This document shows positions 25,404 to 33,786 of a DNA stretch of 64,000 nucleotides, piece by piece; the first letter of the stretch is position 1; each line of letters starts with the position of its first letter. Under the pieces are notes generated by a model. The model searched no databases. It worked only from the letters and a program-made list of their open reading frames with translations, and was not told where the DNA came from. Source of the stretch: Scatomorpha sp964535405 (lineage in GTDB: Bacteria; Bacillota; Clostridia; Oscillospirales; Oscillospiraceae); contig CAZHUG010000003.1 of assembly GCA_964535405.1 (NCBI GenBank), positions 1 to 64,000 of the forward strand, written 5' to 3'. The translations under genes and the position numbers were made by a program.

Positions 25404-26639
25404 ATGAACGATATATTTGATATAAGCCTGGCGGCTGAAGGCGAGCGCAAGATTGCCTGGGTTCGGCGCAACATGCCGATACTTCGCGGTATTGAGGAAG
25501 ATTTCACCGCATCTCAGCCCTTTGCCGGATTGAAGGTTGCACTGTCTGTGCATTTGGAGGCAAAAACTGCGTACCTCTGCCGTGTGCTTGCCGCCGGCGG
25601 CGCGCATATGTACATAACAGGCTCAAACCCGCTGTCAACTCAAGATGATATCGCGGCAGCCCTCGCTGCCGGCGGTCTGGAGATTCACGCAGTTTACAAC
25701 GCGCCACGGGAGGAATACCTCCGCCATATGGACGCTGTTTTGTCCGTCGGTCCTAACATTATTATAGATGACGGCGGCGAGCTGGTAGATATTATGCACA
25801 CAAAATACCCGGAGCTTATCCCGAACGTCATAGGCGGATGCGAGGAAACCACCACAGGCATCAACCGTCTGCGCAAAATGGCGCGGGACGGCAGTCTGCG
25901 CTTCCCCATGATGATGGTCAACGACGCGGACTGCAAGCACCTGTTTGACAACCGCTACGGCACGGGTCAGTCGGTTTGGGATGGCATCATGCGCACCACC
26001 AACCTCATAATCGCCGCAAAGCGCGTCGTCGTGTCCGGCTACGGCTGGTGCGGCAAGGGCGTTGCGATGCGTGCGCAGGGTCTTGGTGCCCGCGTCATCG
26101 TCACCGAGACCGACGCCGTGCGCGCCCTTGAGGCTGTCATGGATGGTTACGAGGTCATGACCATGGCCGAGGCGGCACAGGTCGGCGATATATTTGTCAC
26201 CGTGACCGGCGGCCGCGACATAATTGCCCGCGAGCATTTTGAGCTTTTAAAGGATGGCGCGATACTCTCCAACGCCGGGCATTTCAATGTCGAAATTGAT
26301 ATGCAAGCCCTTGAAGCCCTTGCCCTGCGCAAATACGAGGCCCGTCACAACATCTCGGCCTACGAACTGCCAAACGGCAAAACAATCTTTGTCATTGCCG
26401 AGGGCCGTCTCGTAAACCTCGCCGCGGGCGACGGACACCCGGCTGAGATTATGGATATGAGCTTTGCCATTCAAGCGCTCTGCGCTGAGTATCTGGCAAA
26501 GAACCGCGGGGCCCTCCCCTGCGAGCCTATACCCGTTCCGCGCGAGATGGATGAGGCCGTTGCACGGCGCAAGCTGGCTGCCATGGGTCTTTCTATAGAT
26601 TCCATGTCGGAGCTGCAGAAGGATTATCTCGGCGTATAA
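25404..26639 (+). CDS. ahcY: Adenosylhomocysteinase
   Basis: Splits S-adenosylhomocysteine into homocysteine and adenosine, removing the product inhibitor of methyltransferases. It has 411 residues, the shorter bacterial/archaeal form. Visible features are SVHLEAKTAYLCRVLAAGGA (about 48-67), the Glu/Thr cluster GGCEETTTGI near 150, the NAD-binding loop GYGWCGKGVAMRAQG (about 213-227) and AGHFNVEIDM near 292. The start is ATG at 25404 behind TTGGAGG. It shares a transcript with mgtE, 38 bases downstream. No SAH riboswitch is seen in the short leader. Confidence 0.95.
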   Translation: MNDIFDISLAAEGERKIAWVRRNMPILRGIEEDFTASQPFAGLKVALSVHLEAKTAYLCRVLAAGGAHMYITGSNPLSTQDDIAAALAAGGLEIHAVYNAPREEYLRHMDAVLSVGPNIIIDDGGELVDIMHTKYPELIPNVIGGCEETTTGINRLRKMARDGSLRFPMMMVNDADCKHLFDNRYGTGQSVWDGIMRTTNLIIAAKRVVVSGYGWCGKGVAMRAQGLGARVIVTETDAVRALEAVMDGYEVMTMAEAAQVGDIFVTVTGGRDIIAREHFELLKDGAILSNAGHFNVEIDMQALEALALRKYEARHNISAYELPNGKTIFVIAEGRLVNLAAGDGHPAEIMDMSFAIQALCAEYLAKNRGALPCEPIPVPREMDEAVARRKLAAMGLSIDSMSELQKDYLGV

Positions 26640-26677
26640 GGCTCGGCGAATCAATTACGGAGGGCGGTGAACCGCTG

Positions 26678-28063
26678 ATGGAAGTTAGCTTCGAGCAGCG
26701 CCACGAGCGTCTCATGGAGCTTGTCGCTCAGCACAAGGTAAAGTCCCTCCAGCTCGAGCTGGAGGATATGAACGAATTTGACGTGGCGTCTTTTCTCACA
26801 GAGCTGGGCGAGGACGACGTGAAGCGGATGGCAACTGCCTTCCGTCTGCTGTCCAAGGAGCGGGGGGCCGAAATTTTTTCCGAGCTTGATGCTCCCGAGC
26901 AGGAGGCTATCATAAACTCCATCACCGACAGCGAGCTGACCGCGATTATCGAGGACATGTATGTTGACGATGCGGTTGACATGATGGAGGAGTTGCCCGC
27001 GAACCTTGTCAAGCGCGTCATGCGCAGTGCAACAGCGGACACGCGCAAATTAATAAATCAATACCTCAAATACCCCGGCAATTCAGTCGGAAGCATAATG
27101 ACAGCGGAGTTTGTGGACTTCAAAAAGTACATGAACGTGCGCGAGTCCATAGCAAAAATCCGACGCGTGGGCGATGACAAGGAGACGATCTACGTCTGCT
27201 ATGTCACCTCTGCCGACCGCAAGCTTGAGGGCGTTGTCACAGTCAAGGATCTGCTGCTTCACGACGACGAGGCTGTCATTGAGGATATCATGGACACGAA
27301 CGTGCTTTTCTGCCGCACCACGGACGACAGAGAGGAAGCCGCCACGCGCATTTCTGACTATGACTTGCTCGCAATCCCGGTCGTCGACAAGGAAGACCGC
27401 CTGGTCGGCATCGTCACCGTCGACGACGTCATTGACGTGCTGCAGGAGGAGGCGACCAGGGACTTTGAAAAAATGGCCGGTATCTCGCCGTCTGATAAGC
27501 CATATTCAAGAGCAGGTGTTTTGGATATCTCCAAGCGGCGCATCCCCTGGCTGATGTTCCTGATGCTGTCTGCAACCTTCACAAGCATGATAATTACGAG
27601 CTTTGAGAGTGCATTGTCTGCTTGCACGGTGCTCACCGGCTTCATCCCCATGCTCATGGGCACAGGAGGAAACTCCGGCTCGCAGAGCTCCACAGCAGTC
27701 ATCCGCAGCATTTCTCTGGGTCAGACGACGCTTGATGACGTGCTTTCTGTCGTCTGGAAGGAAGTTCGTGTCGCCGCAATCTGCGGCGTTGTACTCGCAT
27801 CGATTAATTTCGTGAAAATGCTGCTTGTCGACCATCTGCTGCTGTCAAACCCCGATGTCACAGTCCTGATCTCCGCGACGGTGTCGCTGTCGCTGGTTTT
27901 TGTGGTTATTTTTGCAAAGGTCGTGGGCTGCACCCTGCCCCTGCTCGCGGAAAAGGTCGGGATTGACCCGGCGGTCATGGCAAGCCCGCTCATTTCAACG
28001 ATAACCGACGTCGTCTCCCTTCTGGTCTATTTCTCATTGGCGACGGCACTGCTACACATATAA
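26678..28063 (+). CDS. mgtE: Magnesium transporter MgtE
   Basis: A 461-residue Mg2+ channel. It has the cytoplasmic MgtE N domain (about 1-135), two CBS domains (about 140-260) that close the pore when Mg2+ is high, the plug helix, and five membrane helices from about 290 on. The pore region GTGGNSGSQSSTAVIRSI is characteristic. GGAGGGCGG precedes the start. There is no M-box, because only 38 bases separate it from ahcY; control is probably by the CBS gate and the upstream promoter. Confidence 0.94.
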   Translation: MEVSFEQRHERLMELVAQHKVKSLQLELEDMNEFDVASFLTELGEDDVKRMATAFRLLSKERGAEIFSELDAPEQEAIINSITDSELTAIIEDMYVDDAVDMMEELPANLVKRVMRSATADTRKLINQYLKYPGNSVGSIMTAEFVDFKKYMNVRESIAKIRRVGDDKETIYVCYVTSADRKLEGVVTVKDLLLHDDEAVIEDIMDTNVLFCRTTDDREEAATRISDYDLLAIPVVDKEDRLVGIVTVDDVIDVLQEEATRDFEKMAGISPSDKPYSRAGVLDISKRRIPWLMFLMLSATFTSMIITSFESALSACTVLTGFIPMLMGTGGNSGSQSSTAVIRSISLGQTTLDDVLSVVWKEVRVAAICGVVLASINFVKMLLVDHLLLSNPDVTVLISATVSLSLVFVVIFAKVVGCTLPLLAEKVGIDPAVMASPLISTITDVVSLLVYFSLATALLHI

Positions 28064-28088
28064 TATAAGGCGAAAGGTAAATACCCCA

Positions 28089-29003
28089 ATGGATATGTCC
28101 GTCGTCCTCACGCAGATGGGGATTCTGGTTTTTATAATGGTTGTCGGTTTTGTCTGTGCCAAGCTCAAGATAACCGGCCCCGAATTTAATAAATACAGCT
28201 CCAGTCTGGTGATGAACGTGCTGCTGGTTTTCACCATCCTCCACTCCTTCACCAGCACAGATATGGAGATGAGCTTCTCACAAATAGCCGTAGCTGTCGG
28301 CGCTTTCACCGCCTTGCTTGCGATCAGCTTTGTCCTGGGTCTTGTCATCGCGAAAATACTCAAGTACAAAGGGGACCAAAAGGGCCTTGCAATCAGTCTC
28401 GTCTTCTTTCCCAACACCGCATTTATAGCTTTTCCGCTTATCGAGGCCATTTATGGTGCAGAGGGGCTGCTTGTCGCCTCGCTTGCAAACATCCCGTTTA
28501 ATCTGCTGCTATATACAGTCGGAACCTCACTCGTCTCCGGCAGCGGAGAGGGCATGAACCTCAAAAGTGCCCTGAGCGCCCCCTTCGTGGCGACAGTGGC
28601 GGCGGTTATCTTCTTCCTGAGCGGACTAAAGCTGCCCGACTCTGTTGTTCAGGCCTTCGGCACGCTCGGCAGAGCCACCGCGCCGATGTCGATGTTGATT
28701 GTGGGAACGTCGCTTGGCGGCGTCGCGCTAAACAAGGTCTTCACCAACTGGCGGGTATATGTATTAAGCTTCGCGAGGCTCATCATCTCGCCCATTCTCG
28801 TCTGGTTTCTCTTGAAGTGGTTTATCGCGGACAAAATGCTCATGGATATTCTGATCATAGTCGCGGCGGCTCCCGCAGCCATGATGCTGTCGATATTCGC
28901 AATTACCTATGAAAAGGACGAGGTTCTCGCCTCGCAGAGCGTATTCATAAGTACAGTTTTTTGTGCCGCAACCATGCCGCTCATCATGTGGCTTCTGCTG
29001 TAA
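28089..29003 (+). CDS. AEC-family (auxin efflux carrier-like) transporter
   Basis: 304 residues with about ten hydrophobic helices in two halves, typical of AEC permeases that move malate or other organic acids. Signature stretches are FFPNTAFIAFPLIEAIYG (about 110-127) and the C-terminal AAAPAAMMLSIFA. It lies 25 bases after mgtE with an AAAGG site and is followed by a bidirectional terminator. The substrate is unknown. Confidence 0.85.
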   Translation: MDMSVVLTQMGILVFIMVVGFVCAKLKITGPEFNKYSSSLVMNVLLVFTILHSFTSTDMEMSFSQIAVAVGAFTALLAISFVLGLVIAKILKYKGDQKGLAISLVFFPNTAFIAFPLIEAIYGAEGLLVASLANIPFNLLLYTVGTSLVSGSGEGMNLKSALSAPFVATVAAVIFFLSGLKLPDSVVQAFGTLGRATAPMSMLIVGTSLGGVALNKVFTNWRVYVLSFARLIISPILVWFLLKWFIADKMLMDILIIVAAAPAAMMLSIFAITYEKDEVLASQSVFISTVFCAATMPLIMWLLL

Positions 29004-29014
29004 TCTGCATACAT

Positions 29015-29073
29015 TAAAAAATGAGCAGGCTGCTTACTTCATCAGAAGATTAAGCAACCAGCTCATTTTTTTG
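29015..29073. terminator. Bidirectional terminator
   Basis: AAAAAATGAGC and TGCTTA pair with TAAGCA and GCTCATTTTTTT across a central loop. It separates the convergent AEC transporter gene and spoVT. Confidence 0.75.
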
Positions 29074-29103
29074 TGCGGCGAGTCATAGCAAAACCTGTGC
29101 CGC

Positions 29104-29643
29104 CTAGCTTTCCATCTGCTTGCCGAGGAATGAGGCAACAGTCTGTGCGAGCTTATACTCGACATCGCCCGCAGGCGGTGCGTTTTTTGGGCCGATAAAA
29201 ATAACACAGCCCATCACATCGCCCTCGGAGACCACAGGCGCCGCGACAGTCAGGCAGTATCCGGTGTCATTTTCCGTCACGGGCATACTCATGCTCGCTT
29301 CCTGGCGGTATACACGGCGAGCTTCCATAATCTGCTCCAGCTCAGGGCTGATTCGCTTTTCAAACAGCTCGCGCTTGCCGCCACCCGCGATGGCAATGAT
29401 CATATCCCTATCGCAGACAGCCGCAATTGTGTCTGTGGACTTATTGAGCGAATCACATATCTGTGCCGCAAAGTCGGATAACTCCCCGATCGGGGAATAC
29501 TTCTTGAAGATGACCTCTCCATCCTTATCCGTGAAGATTTCCAGAGGGTCGCCTTCTCTGATACGCATGGTGCGGCGTATCTCTTTGGGGATGACCACTC
29601 GTCCGAGGTCATCTATGCGGCGTACTATGCCGGTGGCTTTCAT
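29104..29643 (-). CDS. spoVT: Stage V sporulation regulator SpoVT
   Basis: A 179-residue regulator of late forespore genes. The N-terminal AbrB-type swapped-hairpin DNA-binding domain is MKATGIVRRIDDLGRVVIPK onward (about 1-50). A C-terminal GAF-like domain (about 55-178) matches SpoVT in length. GAGGATTT-type spacing precedes the ATG, and a sigma-G-like promoter lies just upstream. It marks the organism as a spore former. Confidence 0.95.
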   Translation of the reverse strand: MKATGIVRRIDDLGRVVIPKEIRRTMRIREGDPLEIFTDKDGEVIFKKYSPIGELSDFAAQICDSLNKSTDTIAAVCDRDMIIAIAGGGKRELFEKRISPELEQIMEARRVYRQEASMSMPVTENDTGYCLTVAAPVVSEGDVMGCVIFIGPKNAPPAGDVEYKLAQTVASFLGKQMES

Positions 29644-29679
29644 ATAAATCCTCCTGCCTTTATTTCTTTATGCAGGAAT

Positions 29680-29709
29680 TAGTATCCGCAAAATTACCCA
29701 TGCATATTC
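29680..29709 (-). promoter_or_regulatory. Sigma-G-like promoter of spoVT
   Basis: On the minus strand: GAATA (29709-29705), 18-base spacer, GATACTA (29686-29680). This fits the sigma-G consensus GHATR-N18-CATAHTA with one mismatch. It sits about 37 bases before the start codon; spoVT is a sigma-G gene in Bacillus. Confidence 0.65.
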
Positions 29710-29770
29710 GTCAGGCGATATTTGGAAATGTCTGACTTTAATGTAAAGCAAAGCTTTCTTGTCCAAAAAG

Positions 29771-29800
29771 TTCAATTTAAGCCTTTGATATTCATATAAT
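29771..29800 (+). promoter_or_regulatory. Possible promoter of the metallo-hydrolase gene
   Basis: TTCAAT (29771-29776), 18-base spacer, TATAAT (29795-29800). The -10 is perfect and the -35 moderate. The leader to the start codon is about 85 bases. Confidence 0.4.
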
Positions 29801-29890
29801 AGCCACTAAACAATGGCATTGACTTTGGCACAGGCATTCATTACAATGATATCTATTGCAAAATATACACAGAAATTGAGAGGATAAAAT

Positions 29891-30871
29891 ATGAAACAGC
29901 TCCACGATAACATTTTCACCTTTGAGGTAGTACTCCCCGAAAACCCGCTGAAATGGCTAAATTGCTATGTGATTAAAGGAACCGGCAGCGAGCGCAGCCT
30001 TATAATAGACACAGGCTTCAACCGGCCCGAATGCCTCCAGCCGCTTGTTGAAGGGGTTCGCCAGCTCGGCCTTGATCCCAAAAATACAGATGTTTTTCTG
30101 ACCCATACCCACTCCGATCACTCCGGAAACGCTCCGGCACTGGCAGCAATGGGCTGCCGCATTTTTATGAGCGAAATTGATCGTCGTGTTCTAAACACCA
30201 ACACCTGGCCGGAGAAAAGAGCCAGATCGATGAAGGAGGGCATGTCGCCCGAGACTCTGGCGCTGGTGAATAAGCATAATCCAGCCATCATATTTGCTCC
30301 CGGACACTTTGAATCCACCGGACTGAAGGATGGAGATATCCTTCACTACGGCGGCTACGAACTCCAGTGCGTGCTGACTCCCGGGCACACTCCCGGGCAC
30401 ATGTGTCTTTACGACAGGGCCAACAAGCGCATGTTTTTGGGCGATCATGTGCTGTTTGATATCACACCGAACATCAACTATTGGCTTGAGCTTGACGATC
30501 CGCTGGGCGCATATTTGGACAGTCTGCGGAAGATTATGAGCTACGATGTCGTGCATGCGCTTCCTGCGCACAGAACTACGGGCAATGTGACCATGGCGGA
30601 GCGCGCGCAGGCGCTCATCGACCACCACGCCCAGAGGCTGACAGAAACCGAGCAGATAATAATCAATAACCCGGGACTGAGCGCCTACCAAATCGCCGGT
30701 AAAATGACCTGGCGCATTCGCGCCAAAAACTGGGACGAGTTTCCTCCGGGTCAGAAATGGTTTGCCGTAGGCGAGGCAATAACGCACATTGACCATCTTA
30801 TCCTCTGCGGAAGGCTTCGCCGCGAGGAAGATCCCGAAACCGGATTCAGAGTTTATTTCCACACCGCCTGA
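29891..30871 (+). CDS. Metallo-beta-lactamase-fold hydrolase with C-terminal winged helix
   Basis: 326 residues. The metal-binding signature is HTHSDHSG (about 76-83), with further ligands in TPGHTPGH and GDHVLFD. The C-terminal part (about 240-320) looks like the winged-helix tail of LACTB2/hydrolase-type members. Such proteins hydrolyse thioesters, lactones or phosphodiesters. The substrate is unknown. It is monocistronic, with a long upstream gap shared with the divergent spoVT. Confidence 0.85.
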   Translation: MKQLHDNIFTFEVVLPENPLKWLNCYVIKGTGSERSLIIDTGFNRPECLQPLVEGVRQLGLDPKNTDVFLTHTHSDHSGNAPALAAMGCRIFMSEIDRRVLNTNTWPEKRARSMKEGMSPETLALVNKHNPAIIFAPGHFESTGLKDGDILHYGGYELQCVLTPGHTPGHMCLYDRANKRMFLGDHVLFDITPNINYWLELDDPLGAYLDSLRKIMSYDVVHALPAHRTTGNVTMAERAQALIDHHAQRLTETEQIIINNPGLSAYQIAGKMTWRIRAKNWDEFPPGQKWFAVGEAITHIDHLILCGRLRREEDPETGFRVYFHTA

Positions 30872-31025
30872 TAAAGCTTCATGGTTTTCTTGGGTATTTG
30901 AAATTTCTGGCATAATAGACAGATACTAAAAATATTCTTAGCAGTTCTGGAAATTGCTTTTCCCTAGATATCAATTTAATATGGTTGTATACCTTATTTT
31001 GATATTTTGAAGGAGATAAAATACT

Positions 31026-31835
31026 ATGAAGCAGGAATTTAACTTCAGCACCTTCGACGACATCAGCCTGTATGCCAGCAAAAACCTGGTTGAGAACGCC
31101 AGGGGTGTCGTGATCATCGTTCACGGCCTTTGCGAGCATCTGGGACGCTACGATTATGTGACCGACAAACTCAACGAGTCCGGATACAGCGTCTACCGAT
31201 TCGACCATCGCGGTCACGGAAAGTCCGGCGGCAAAAAGGTCTATTACAGCAAGTGGACGGAGATCAGCGACGATATTAACACTTATTTTGACCTCGTCAA
31301 GGCAGAGCAGCCCAATAAACCCATCTTTGTGCTCGGGCACAGCATGGGCGGCTATTCTACAACCTGCTTTGCCACGCGCTTCCCCGGCAAGGCCGACGGT
31401 ATTTTGCTCTCCGGCGCTCTTGTGCGCTACAACCATCCGATGGCCGGGTCCCTGCCGATGGAGCTCCCCCCCGATGTCTATATGCCAAACGCTCTGGGCG
31501 ACGGTGTTTGCAGCGATCCCGCCGTGGTTGAGGCCTATGCTCAGGATCCCCTGGTCGAGAAGGAAATATCAGTCTCACTTATGAACAGCATGGGCGAGGG
31601 CGTTGAGTGGCTCAAGGCGCACGCCGCAGAGTTTGTCGATCCGACCCTCATAATGCACGGCTGCTGCGACGGGCTGGTCAGCGAAAAGGACTCCCGCGAT
31701 CTGTTTAGCGAGATCGGCTCGCAGGACAAGGGACTTATTATCTACGCAAAGCTGTTTCACGAGATTCTCAACGAGCCCAGCAAGGACGAAATTCTCTGTG
31801 ATATAACGCGCTGGCTTGATAAGCACTCTGTGTAA
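31026..31835 (+). CDS. Alpha/beta hydrolase, monoacylglycerol-lipase-like
   Basis: 269 residues of the serine aminopeptidase S33/monoglyceride lipase group. It has HGLCEHLGRYDYV near the N terminus, the nucleophile elbow GHSMGG near 105, a late Asp in IMHGCCDGLVS and a C-terminal His in LFHEILNE, which together give the Ser-Asp-His triad. It probably cleaves monoacylglycerols or lysophospholipids in the cytoplasm. AAGGAG precedes the ATG. Its downstream flank carries one arm of the inverted repeat that brackets the kinase cassette. Confidence 0.88.
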   Translation: MKQEFNFSTFDDISLYASKNLVENARGVVIIVHGLCEHLGRYDYVTDKLNESGYSVYRFDHRGHGKSGGKKVYYSKWTEISDDINTYFDLVKAEQPNKPIFVLGHSMGGYSTTCFATRFPGKADGILLSGALVRYNHPMAGSLPMELPPDVYMPNALGDGVCSDPAVVEAYAQDPLVEKEISVSLMNSMGEGVEWLKAHAAEFVDPTLIMHGCCDGLVSEKDSRDLFSEIGSQDKGLIIYAKLFHEILNEPSKDEILCDITRWLDKHSV

Positions 31836-31853
31836 AAACTGGGTTCCACATAA

Positions 31854-31873
31854 AAAGAGCGGTGAGCTAAGAA
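31854..31873 (+). repeat. Left arm of a perfect 20-bp inverted repeat around the kinase cassette
   Basis: AAAGAGCGGTGAGCTAAGAA. The exact reverse complement is at 32718-32737. Together they look like the two halves of a terminator stem whose loop now holds about 840 bases, or like terminal inverted repeats. Confidence 0.9.
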
Positions 31874-31921
31874 CGCAAACAGCGTTTGCCATTATAAAAA
31901 ATAGATAAAGTAGGTGGTAAG

Positions 31922-31987
31922 GTGATTAGTATCGTTGTTCATGCTTCATGCAAAGCTTTTAGGGTAAAAGCTTGTATGGAGCTATAG
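31922..31987 (+). CDS. Candidate leader peptide upstream of the P-loop kinase
   Basis: A 21-codon frame (GTG to TAG) preceded by AGGTGG at 4 bases. The peptide starts MISIVVHASCK and ends CMEL. It overlaps segment 1 and segment 2 of the competing hairpins at 31951-32039. The geometry resembles leader peptides of attenuated antibiotic-resistance genes. There is no homology evidence, so the call is tentative. Confidence 0.4.
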   Translation: MISIVVHASCKAFRVKACMEL

Positions 31988-32039
31988 AACAATTTTACCC
32001 TTTAGGCTATGTCTCTTATTGTTAAGCTAATGATAAAGG
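31951..32039 (+). promoter_or_regulatory. Attenuator-like set of competing stem-loops
   Basis: Segment 1 (31951-31961) pairs with segment 2 (31965-31974): AAGCTTTT with AAAAGCTT. Segment 2 alternatively pairs with segment 3: AGGGTAAAA (31961-31969) with TTTTACCCT (31993-32001). Segment 3 can instead pair with the kinase Shine-Dalgarno: CCTTTA (31999-32004) with TAAAGG (32034-32039). A ribosome stalled on the leader frame would favour 2:3 and free the site. Confidence 0.45.
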
Positions 32040-32049
32040 AGAAAGCCCT

Positions 32050-32616
32050 ATGAAAAAGAATAACAACACGATATCGTCGCAAATTGTACTTGTGTCAGGT
32101 TCGCCGGGAACAGGTAAAACCACGATATCTCGAATTTTAGCTGAAAATTCGATGAACACGAAATCAGCGCATATTGAAGTAGACGACTTTTGGCAATATA
32201 TCCGTAAAGGTTATACCCATCCCTGGCTAAACAGCAGCGGAGATCAGAACGAAACTGTAATTGAAGCTGTTGCGGCAAGTGCGAAAAGGTATGCAAAAGG
32301 TGGATATGAAGTTTTTGTTGCCGGAACAATTGGACCTTGGTTTTTAGAGCCATGGATTAAAATTGCTAAAACTGGAATTGATGTGAGGTATATAGTCTTA
32401 CGCCCAGATTTGCAAACAACTATTGTGCGTGCAAGCGAACGGCAACAAAGAGAATATTTCCCATTAGATACCGAATCCATTGAAGATGTCTGGTATAGTC
32501 TTGCAGATATTGGTAAATATGAGTCTAATGTCTTAAACACCACAGGTCACACAATTGATGAAAGTGTGACTGCAATTCAAAAAATGTTGATTGACAATAG
32601 GTTTCATATCATATAG
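32050..32616 (+). CDS. P-loop kinase (AAA_33/zeta-like), AT-rich cassette gene
   Basis: A 188-residue nucleotide-binding protein. Walker A is GSPGTGKTTISR at about 17-28, followed by an acidic pair in EVDDFW (about 42-47). Arg-rich LID-like residues (RASERQQRE) near 125-133 fit small-molecule kinases or zeta-toxin-like proteins. The gene is clearly more AT-rich than its neighbours and has its own terminator. It sits inside a perfect 20-bp inverted repeat, which suggests recent acquisition. AAAGGAG precedes the ATG. The substrate is unknown; kinases of this type include drug phosphotransferases, but no family-specific motif is visible. Confidence 0.75.
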   Translation: MKKNNNTISSQIVLVSGSPGTGKTTISRILAENSMNTKSAHIEVDDFWQYIRKGYTHPWLNSSGDQNETVIEAVAASAKRYAKGGYEVFVAGTIGPWFLEPWIKIAKTGIDVRYIVLRPDLQTTIVRASERQQREYFPLDTESIEDVWYSLADIGKYESNVLNTTGHTIDESVTAIQKMLIDNRFHII

Positions 32617-32679
32617 CGCATGACTTAACAGGTATTATCAGCATTAGCTTTATATGTATAGGCTTTTTTGATTACTATT

Positions 32680-32714
32680 AAAAACGGTAAGGATTTCATC
32701 CTTACCGTTTTTTT
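32680..32714 (+). terminator. Terminator of the kinase gene
   Basis: AAAAACGGTAAGGAT pairs with ATCCTTACCGTTTTTTT around a short loop, inside the right end of the cassette. Confidence 0.85.
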
Positions 32715-32717
32715 AAT

Positions 32718-32737
32718 TTCTTAGCTCACCGCTCTTT
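32718..32737 (-). repeat. Right arm of the 20-bp inverted repeat around the kinase cassette
   Basis: TTCTTAGCTCACCGCTCTTT, the exact reverse complement of 31854-31873. It is followed by ATATGA and a further palindrome GAGCGCTC with T6, which probably serves as part of the pdxS terminator. Confidence 0.9.
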
Positions 32738-32796
32738 ATATGAGAGCGCTCTTTTTTACGCCTGTGCCGGGGCCCAAATCCGGGTCGCTGCCGAGC

Positions 32797-33675
32797 TTAC
32801 ATCCCCCGCTCGGCCATGAACAGCTCAATCTCCTGCTCGTTTATGCCCACCATTGCCTCGCCCAGATCCTCGGAAACCTCGGCGATAATGTCGGCATTTG
32901 TAAAATTGCCCACAGCCTTCACGATGGCGGCGGCGCGCTTTTCCGGGTCGCCGGATTTGAAGATTCCGCTACCCACAAAAACACCCTCGGCTCCCAGATG
33001 CATCATAAGCGCCGCATCTGCCGGTGTCGCAACGCCGCCTGCGGCAAACTGAACCACAGGCAGACGGCGGTTTTCATGCACATAGCGCAGCAGCTCATAG
33101 GGGACCTCAAGCTCCTTGGCCGCATTATAGAGTTCATCCGCGCGCAGGGATGCAATGCGTGAAATTTCACCCGTCATCATGCGCAGATGCCGCGTTGCCT
33201 GAACCACATCACCCGTTCCGGGCTCACCCTTGGTGCGAATCATCGATGCGCCCTCGGATATACGGCGGAGCGCCTCACCCAGATTCTTAGCGCCGCAGAC
33301 AAACGGCACCCGGAAATCCCGCTTGTCGATGTGATATGTATCGTCCGCAGGGGAGAGAACCTCACTCTCGTCAATATAATCTATCCCGATGGCCTCCAGA
33401 ACCCGCGCCTCCACAAAATGTCCGATGCGGCATTTTGCCATGACCGGAATGGAAACCGCCTGCTGGATCCCGCGGATCATCTTGGGATCGCTCATTCGCG
33501 ACACACCGCCTGCAACACGAATATCGGCCGGAATGCGCTCGAGCGCCATAACCGCACAGGCCCCCGCGGCTTCGGCAATCTTGGCCTGATCGGGGGTCGT
33601 TACATCCATTATGACGCCGCCCTTGAGCGTTTGAGCAAGGTTTTTATTTAATTCATATTTTTTATTTTCTTCCAC
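32797..33675 (-). CDS. pdxS: Pyridoxal 5'-phosphate synthase subunit PdxS
   Basis: The synthase (lyase) subunit that makes PLP from ribose 5-phosphate, glyceraldehyde 3-phosphate and ammonia. It has 292 residues and is strongly conserved. GGVIMDVTTPDQAKIAEAAG carries the first catalytic Asp, PVMAKCRIGH the Schiff-base Lys near 80, and RTKGEPGTG the second Lys near 148, with the phosphate-binding GVFVGSGIF near the C terminus. The GTG start at 33675 lies behind GGGACTG. The glutaminase gene pdxT is not adjacent. It is divergent from a PdxR-type regulator, which probably controls it. Confidence 0.96.
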   Translation of the reverse strand: MEENKKYELNKNLAQTLKGGVIMDVTTPDQAKIAEAAGACAVMALERIPADIRVAGGVSRMSDPKMIRGIQQAVSIPVMAKCRIGHFVEARVLEAIGIDYIDESEVLSPADDTYHIDKRDFRVPFVCGAKNLGEALRRISEGASMIRTKGEPGTGDVVQATRHLRMMTGEISRIASLRADELYNAAKELEVPYELLRYVHENRRLPVVQFAAGGVATPADAALMMHLGAEGVFVGSGIFKSGDPEKRAAAIVKAVGNFTNADIIAEVSEDLGEAMVGINEQEIELFMAERGM

Positions 33676-33730
33676 ATCAGTCAGTCCCTTTACTTATTTA
33701 GTCGACTATGCTATCATCATAAACCATAAC

Positions 33731-33750
33731 TGTACTGAAATAAATGTACA
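33731..33750. promoter_or_regulatory. Inverted repeat in the pdxS/pdxR intergenic region
   Basis: TGTAC-N10-GTACA lies midway between the two divergent genes, a plausible PdxR operator. Confidence 0.4.
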
Positions 33751-33786
33751 ATTATGACTTATTATCACATGACAGTTGGTGAACTT

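Noticed and set aside
26640..26677. Magnesium (M-box) riboswitch before mgtE
   Set aside because: Only 38 bases separate ahcY and mgtE, too short for the aptamer.
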